The position numbers and the translations under genes are program-made. From CAMAVH01 sp046297835 (GTDB taxonomy: Bacteria; Pseudomonadota; Alphaproteobacteria; SMXQ01), in NCBI GenBank assembly GCA_046297835.1, contig JBKBHI010000006.1, positions 124,001-188,000 of the forward strand: a stretch of DNA of 64,000 nucleotides, written 5' to 3'. The notes beneath the pieces are model-generated. The model had not been told where the DNA came from. It made no database searches and saw nothing but the letters and a program-made list of their open reading frames with translations. Positions 60,215 to 64,000 of the stretch are shown here, one piece after another (the stretch's first letter is position 1; each line of letters starts with the position of its first letter).

Positions 60215-60454
60215 CGTCACCCTCGGACTTGATCCGAGGGTCCATCCCTCCCGCGCTCAGGCGTCATGCCCGGACTTGTTCCGGGCATCCACGCCTTGCG
60301 ATCCGGACGCAAAGGAAGTCGTGGATGGCCGGGACAAGCCCGGCCATGACGTCATTGAATTTCCGTCTTGTTCGGCACCTGCTTGCGCCGCCGCCCTCAG
60401 CGCGCCGCCTGAGCGCCGGACGGATGGACCCTCGGATCAAGCCCGAGGGTGACG
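60215..60454. repeat. REP-like palindrome cluster, four units (site 5)
   Basis: Units at 60215-60245 (stem CCCTCGGA/TCCGAGGG), 60262-60293 (TGCCCGGA/TCCGGGCA), 60320-60351 (TGGCCGGG/CCCGGCCA) and 60424-60454 (CCCTCGG/CCGAGGG). The first two read CGTCA...TCCA, the last two read TGGA...TGACG, so the cluster is nested and symmetrical. It fills the 260-bp gap between convergent selO and the bicupin gene. Confidence 0.88.
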
Positions 60455-60473
60455 GTTTATGTTGTAGCCGCCC

Positions 60474-61490
60474 TCAGCGCTCGCGTTCGCGTTCGCGCTT
60501 GATGCGGCCGGCTTCGATGGGGTTGCCGTCCTCGTCGTAGATGCGCGTGCTGGTGAAGCCTTCGGGCCAGATCGACGTCACCCATTGGCGGATGTTGAAG
60601 CCGATGCGGAGCTGCGTGATCGAGTTCGGGCTTTCGTTCATGTGCTGATGCTCCCACATGGCCGGCGGGACATAGAGGATGTCGCCGGCTTCCCACGGCA
60701 CGCGCTTGCCGTTCATCTCGGTATGGCCGCTGCCCTCGACGGCATAGACCACCGCTTCGAGATGCTTGTGCCGCCCGCTGGCGTGGAACGCCGGCTCGAT
60801 CCAGCGGTTGGTCATGGCGACGCTGGTGGCGCGAAAGCCGTTCTTCGGCACGACCAGGAAGTTCGAGAAATCGTGCTGGTTCTTGGTCGCGGCGATGGCG
60901 CCCTGCGGATTGTAGCTCTCGCCCTCCGGCAGCTTGTCCTTGTTGGTCGGCGCCTGCTCCAGATGGATCACGGCGCGCGCGCCGTCGGGATAGTACTGCG
61001 ACGTCTCCTTCGGCATCGCCGCGATCATCGCCGGATCGTTCGGGCCGCAGGTCTCGATCTGCTCGATGCGCGCGATGCGCAGGTAGCGTTCGAGATCGAA
61101 GCACATGCCGTGCACGATCGAGACCGGCACGTTGCCGGTGTTGAAATGCTGGTGGGTTCTCCAGAACGGGATGTGGATGGTGCTGCTCTTGTGCCAGTCG
61201 AAGCGCTGGCCCTCGATGATGCTGAAGCCCTCGCCTTCGAGGATATGCATGCATTCCTCGCCGTGGCGGTGCTTGCCGGTGTGCCAGCCGACGGGAATTT
61301 CCGACTTGAGGACGTTGCTGCCCATGGTCTTGAAGCCGAGATGGTTGGCGACCATCAGCTTGCATTTGACGTCCTGCGGCGTCGAGACCCAGGGGATGTC
61401 CTTGTCGCGCGCGACGAGATAGGTCTGCTCCAACTCGTCCTGGATCTGGTTCGGCGCTTCGAGCCATTCGTCGTAGAAATTCTTGGCCAT
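60474..61490 (-). CDS. Bicupin dioxygenase-like protein
   Basis: A 338-residue two-cupin protein resembling gentisate 1,2-dioxygenase and related ring-cleaving enzymes. Cupin 1 (about 60-130) has GKHRHGEECMHILEGEG; cupin 2 (about 225-310) has SGRHKHLEAVVYAVEGSG and VPPAMWEHQHMN, each supplying His ligands for iron. The ATG is at 61490; longer readings run antiphase through the AAA gene. The C-terminus is an unusual alternating tail, KRERERER. Downstream of an AAA+ ATPase gene by 53 bp. The substrate is unknown. Confidence 0.82.
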   Translation of the reverse strand: MAKNFYDEWLEAPNQIQDELEQTYLVARDKDIPWVSTPQDVKCKLMVANHLGFKTMGSNVLKSEIPVGWHTGKHRHGEECMHILEGEGFSIIEGQRFDWHKSSTIHIPFWRTHQHFNTGNVPVSIVHGMCFDLERYLRIARIEQIETCGPNDPAMIAAMPKETSQYYPDGARAVIHLEQAPTNKDKLPEGESYNPQGAIAATKNQHDFSNFLVVPKNGFRATSVAMTNRWIEPAFHASGRHKHLEAVVYAVEGSGHTEMNGKRVPWEAGDILYVPPAMWEHQHMNESPNSITQLRIGFNIRQWVTSIWPEGFTSTRIYDEDGNPIEAGRIKRERERER

Positions 61491-61543
61491 GGTCTTACGT
61501 CCTTTTGCTTTATGACTTTGCCGTGCGGTAAAAAGAATCTTGT

Positions 61544-62392
61544 TCAGTCGGCGTGCTGCAGCGCCATGGATTCGCGCTTCAGCAGCTTGGCGACGAAGCG
61601 CCTGAGCGCGAAGCGCTGGGCTTCGCGCATGCTGCGCACCTCGCCGGCCTTCACCGCCTGGCTCAGCGCGTCCCGCATCGCCGCCTGCTCGGCGCCGGTG
61701 AGGTCTTGCAGCGCGGGAATCTGCGCGGTCATGCGGATGAGCGTGTCGAGGTCCGGATAGGGGACGGCATAGCTGAGGAAGCGGTCGCGGATCGCCTCGT
61801 CGATCAGGTCCGGCCGGTTGCTGGTGAGCACGATGATCGAGCGCGTCGTGTCCAACTCGTCGATGGAATGGAAGAACACGCTGTCCTGCGAGAAATGCCA
61901 TTCCTTGGCGTGCTGGCTGCCGCGCGACATGAAGATCGATTCGACGTCGTCGAACAGCAGCACCGAGCGCTGGCCTTGCGCGGTGAAGCCCGCCTTGGCG
62001 TGCATGAAGATGTCGCGGATGCGCTCCTCGCTTTCGCCGTAGCGCGAGCGGGAGATTTCGCCGCCGTCGACGAAGGCCATCACCACGGGCGGCTGGTCGT
62101 CGGCCTGAAAGCGCTTGCCGAGCTCGTAGGCGAGCCGCTTGGCCATCGTCGTCTTGCCGGTGCCGGGCGGGCCGCTGAGCATGAAGCCCTTGGCCAGCCC
62201 GCGCGGCGAAGCGGAGCGCCATTGATGCTCGGTGATCGCCGCCATCTCGGCGAGCAGGTTTTGGTAGAAGTCGCCGACGATGTCGCCCTTCTGGGCGGCG
62301 CCGTCCGTCTTGCCGTCAAACAGGGTGGCCAGCTTCTCGAAAGAGACGATGTTGCTGCCGGAGAGGTGATGATGTCCGTCGCTCGCACGCAT
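61544..62392 (-). CDS. Single-domain AAA+ ATPase
   Basis: A 282-residue classical AAA protein. Walker A GPPGTGKT (Gly74-Thr81); pore-loop-like SRYGESEERIRDIF (about 116-129); Walker B LLFDDVESI with Asp148-Asp149 where most AAA proteins have DE; sensor 1 VLTSNRPDLIDEAI; Arg-finger-like RDRF. The N-terminal extension is short (about 60 residues), with no protease or other domain. It precedes a bicupin gene in the same orientation, so a dedicated remodelling or activation role is plausible but unproven. Confidence 0.85.
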   Translation of the reverse strand: MRASDGHHHLSGSNIVSFEKLATLFDGKTDGAAQKGDIVGDFYQNLLAEMAAITEHQWRSASPRGLAKGFMLSGPPGTGKTTMAKRLAYELGKRFQADDQPPVVMAFVDGGEISRSRYGESEERIRDIFMHAKAGFTAQGQRSVLLFDDVESIFMSRGSQHAKEWHFSQDSVFFHSIDELDTTRSIIVLTSNRPDLIDEAIRDRFLSYAVPYPDLDTLIRMTAQIPALQDLTGAEQAAMRDALSQAVKAGEVRSMREAQRFALRRFVAKLLKRESMALQHAD

Positions 62393-62775
62393 ATCGAATG
62401 CCTCGCGTAAAAGTCATGAAAGGATGTTGCAGGCCTGCCGGGCAGGGGCCGGGGGCGCGGCGCTGTTCGCGTTTCTGTCGGCGCTACTGTCGGCGCCCGG
62501 GGCCGGGCTTGTCGCGCGCCGCGGGCCGCGAGGGTGGGCGATGAATCGAAGAATCCGCGGATCAAATGATCTGCTGACAATGGCACGGCGTCGGCACGTC
62601 TCGTTGGGCATAGGCACACCGTCACTTTAACTGCGCTGATACTGGGACTTCTCTGACGCCGGAACTTTGATTTCGGAACTCGAACGCTGCAACCGATCAC
62701 GAAGACGCCGCCGGCGAGCTTGCGCGTCGCCGGCGGCCTTGTCGACGGGCCGAATTTTCGGCCTATCCGTATCGC
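62393..62775. other. 383-bp intergenic region upstream of the AAA+/bicupin unit
   Basis: No gene is supported here. It contains a CCTGCCGGGCAGG palindrome (62434-62446, identical to the core at 1454-1466), a GATCA-AA-TGATC dyad (62560-62571) with TTGTCA just upstream on the minus strand (62580-62575), two CGGAACT direct repeats (62660-62666, 62674-62680), and an 11-bp-stem hairpin (62707-62737) 40 bp after the TctC gene stop, which lacks a T-run. The promoter of the AAA gene must lie here. Confidence 0.6.
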
Positions 62776-63861
62776 CTATTCGTATCCAAGCGCGCTGCGG
62801 GTCTTTTTGAGGAGCTCCGGCGGCATGGCGTAAACCTCCGACACCAGCTTCTGCACTTCCTCGCCGGGCATCGGCGAAATCTCGAGGCCGCGCGCGATGA
62901 CTTCCTTCCGAAGCTCGGGGTCGTTGAGCGACTTCATGAAGGCCGTCCGCAGCGCGGCGATGCGCTCGGGCGGCACGTTCGCGCCCGTCACCCACGGCCG
63001 GCCGAAGCGGCCGCCGAGGTCGTAGAGATCGAGGATCTGCTTCTGCTCCGCCGTCTTGGCGTAGCTGACGGCCGGCCGCACGCCCTCGGTCTCCTTCATC
63101 GCCGGCAGCGGCTTGCTGCCTTGGTGCGAGATCATCCGCACCATATCGTCGGCGAACCATTTGGGCCGCGAGGCGATGACGTTGAGGATGCTGGAGCCGC
63201 ACATGCCCTGCACCTCGTTGCGGTCGATGGCGAGGAAGATGTCGGCGTTGCCGGGATAGCCGGTGACGATCTTGAACTTCATGCCGAGCACGTTCTTCAG
63301 GATCGAGGGATATTCGCGCGTCGAGGACGCGCCGTTGGACGCGCCGAGCACGACCTCGGTGTTGAAGATGTCGGCGAAGCTCTTGGCCGGCGCGTCGGTG
63401 CGCAGGAAGCAGCCTTCGATGTTCTCGGCGGCGTTGCCGAGGAAGGCGAGGTCGAGGCGCTTGGCGCCCTTGCTCGGATCGCCGAGCACCGGATCGAGAA
63501 TCGCGGTCGGCTGGATCGCGCCGATATAGGTGCCGTCCTGCGGCGCGGTGACGGCGACGCGGCTCGCCGCGTTGAAGCTGCCGGCGCCCGGCAGGTTCTG
63601 CGGCACGACGGTCGGATTGCCGGGGATGTATTTCGCCATGTATTTGCCGACGGCGCGGCCGTAGAAGTCGAAGCCGCCGCCGACCGCCGAGCCGATCACG
63701 ACATAGACGGTGTTGCCGCGATAGAAGGCGGCGACTTTGGCATCGTCCGCCTCGGACGCCGCCGCCGGCTTGATCGGCGGCGCGAGCATTTGCGAGAGGG
63801 TGGCCGCCGTCATCAGCAGGCAATAGCCCGCGCAGCGCAGAATGATCTTGTGTAAATGCAT
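62776..63861 (-). CDS. TctC-family tripartite tricarboxylate transporter binding protein
   Basis: Periplasmic solute-binding protein of the Bug/TctC family. 361 residues from ATG 63861 (MHLHKIILR), which has GGAG upstream; ATG 63873 is an alternative. Signal peptide to about residue 35 (PAAASEA). Typical motifs: VIGSAVGGGFDFYGRAVGKYMAKYIPGNPTVVPQNLPGAGS and the C-terminal ALRTAFMKSLNDPELRKE. No TctA or TctB membrane genes lie in the window. It may import the aromatic or carboxylate substrate handled by the bicupin, but this is only context. Confidence 0.88.
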   Translation of the reverse strand: MHLHKIILRCAGYCLLMTAATLSQMLAPPIKPAAASEADDAKVAAFYRGNTVYVVIGSAVGGGFDFYGRAVGKYMAKYIPGNPTVVPQNLPGAGSFNAASRVAVTAPQDGTYIGAIQPTAILDPVLGDPSKGAKRLDLAFLGNAAENIEGCFLRTDAPAKSFADIFNTEVVLGASNGASSTREYPSILKNVLGMKFKIVTGYPGNADIFLAIDRNEVQGMCGSSILNVIASRPKWFADDMVRMISHQGSKPLPAMKETEGVRPAVSYAKTAEQKQILDLYDLGGRFGRPWVTGANVPPERIAALRTAFMKSLNDPELRKEVIARGLEISPMPGEEVQKLVSEVYAMPPELLKKTRSALGYE

Positions 63862-64000
63862 GCTCCACTCCATCTCATGCCAATTGAATTGTCAGGCAGG
63901 CGAAGGCACGTCACGCGGCACGGCGAACTATGACGACAGAAAGGGCCTGTCGAAAACGCGGCGGCAACGATCCGTAGCGGGGGGAGAAGCGAACGCTTGC

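Noticed and set aside
62660..62685. Second SOS box near GAAC repeats upstream of the AAA gene
   Set aside because: Spacings between GAAC copies are 10 and 2 bases, not the 7 required by alphaproteobacterial LexA.

Overview
The window is a high-GC, gene-dense chromosome segment of an alphaproteobacterium. Lineage markers are the split F0 ATP synthase operon (atpI-atpB-atpE-b'-b without the F1 genes), the aa3 oxidase block ctaC-ctaD-ctaB-small ORF-ctaG-ctaE-DUF983-surf1, the mutY / DUF721 / DsbA-like / smc neighbourhood, DUF4170 and DUF4168 proteins, and type II (APH-fold) homoserine kinase. A TctC-type solute-binding protein and the general layout fit Rhodospirillales- or Rhizobiales-like bacteria. 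The genus cannot be settled from this segment. No rRNA, tRNA, insertion sequence, prophage or CRISPR array was seen.

Layout. 1-3.2 kb: truncated GH1 glucosidase and an eRF1-like protein behind an FNR/FixK-type box, then tadA and a thioredoxin-fold/2OG-oxygenase fusion. 3.2-6.9 kb: purD divergent from xseA and an M23 peptidase. 7-10.9 kb: a tightly overlapping lipid A/Kdo operon (DUF374 acyltransferase, waaA, lpxK, lpxL). 11-20 kb: pmbA, anion transporter plus ubiD, DUF4170, lipoprotein, ubiA, rsmE, gshA, chorismate mutase. 20-23 kb: YkvA-like, VOC and tldD genes and a TPR protein. 23-29.6 kb: cytochrome aa3 oxidase structural and assembly genes. 29.6-42 kb: M32 and M16 peptidases, thrC, GNAT, yqgE, DsbD/ScsB-like reductase, peroxiredoxin, rnhA, thrB, ispH, CDGSH protein, lipoproteins. 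42-47 kb: glycine cleavage system behind a tandem glycine riboswitch. 47-48 kb: two DUF4168 proteins with an EcfG-type stress promoter. 48-51 kb: F0 ATP synthase. 51-57 kb: smc, DsbA-like, DUF721, mutY. 57.3-58.7 kb: an AT-richer cassette that looks like a SocA/SocB (Panacea) toxin-antitoxin pair behind an alphaproteobacterial SOS box. 58.8-64 kb: selO, a bicupin dioxygenase-like gene with a dedicated AAA+ ATPase, and a TctC solute-binding protein.

Most genes are housekeeping and collinear with well-known alphaproteobacterial neighbourhoods. The parts that deserve attention are small: the SOS-boxed SocAB-like cassette; the AAA+/bicupin pair, whose cupin ends in an alternating Arg/Glu tail; a sigma70-like promoter built into a perfect 19-bp inverted repeat immediately before the glycine riboswitch; the EcfG-type promoter in front of the DUF4168 pair; the FNR-type box at 1.48 kb; and a family of at least 13 short palindromic units clustered at five intergenic sites.

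All calls rest on reading motifs, reading frames and gene context by eye. No database search or folding calculation was run.
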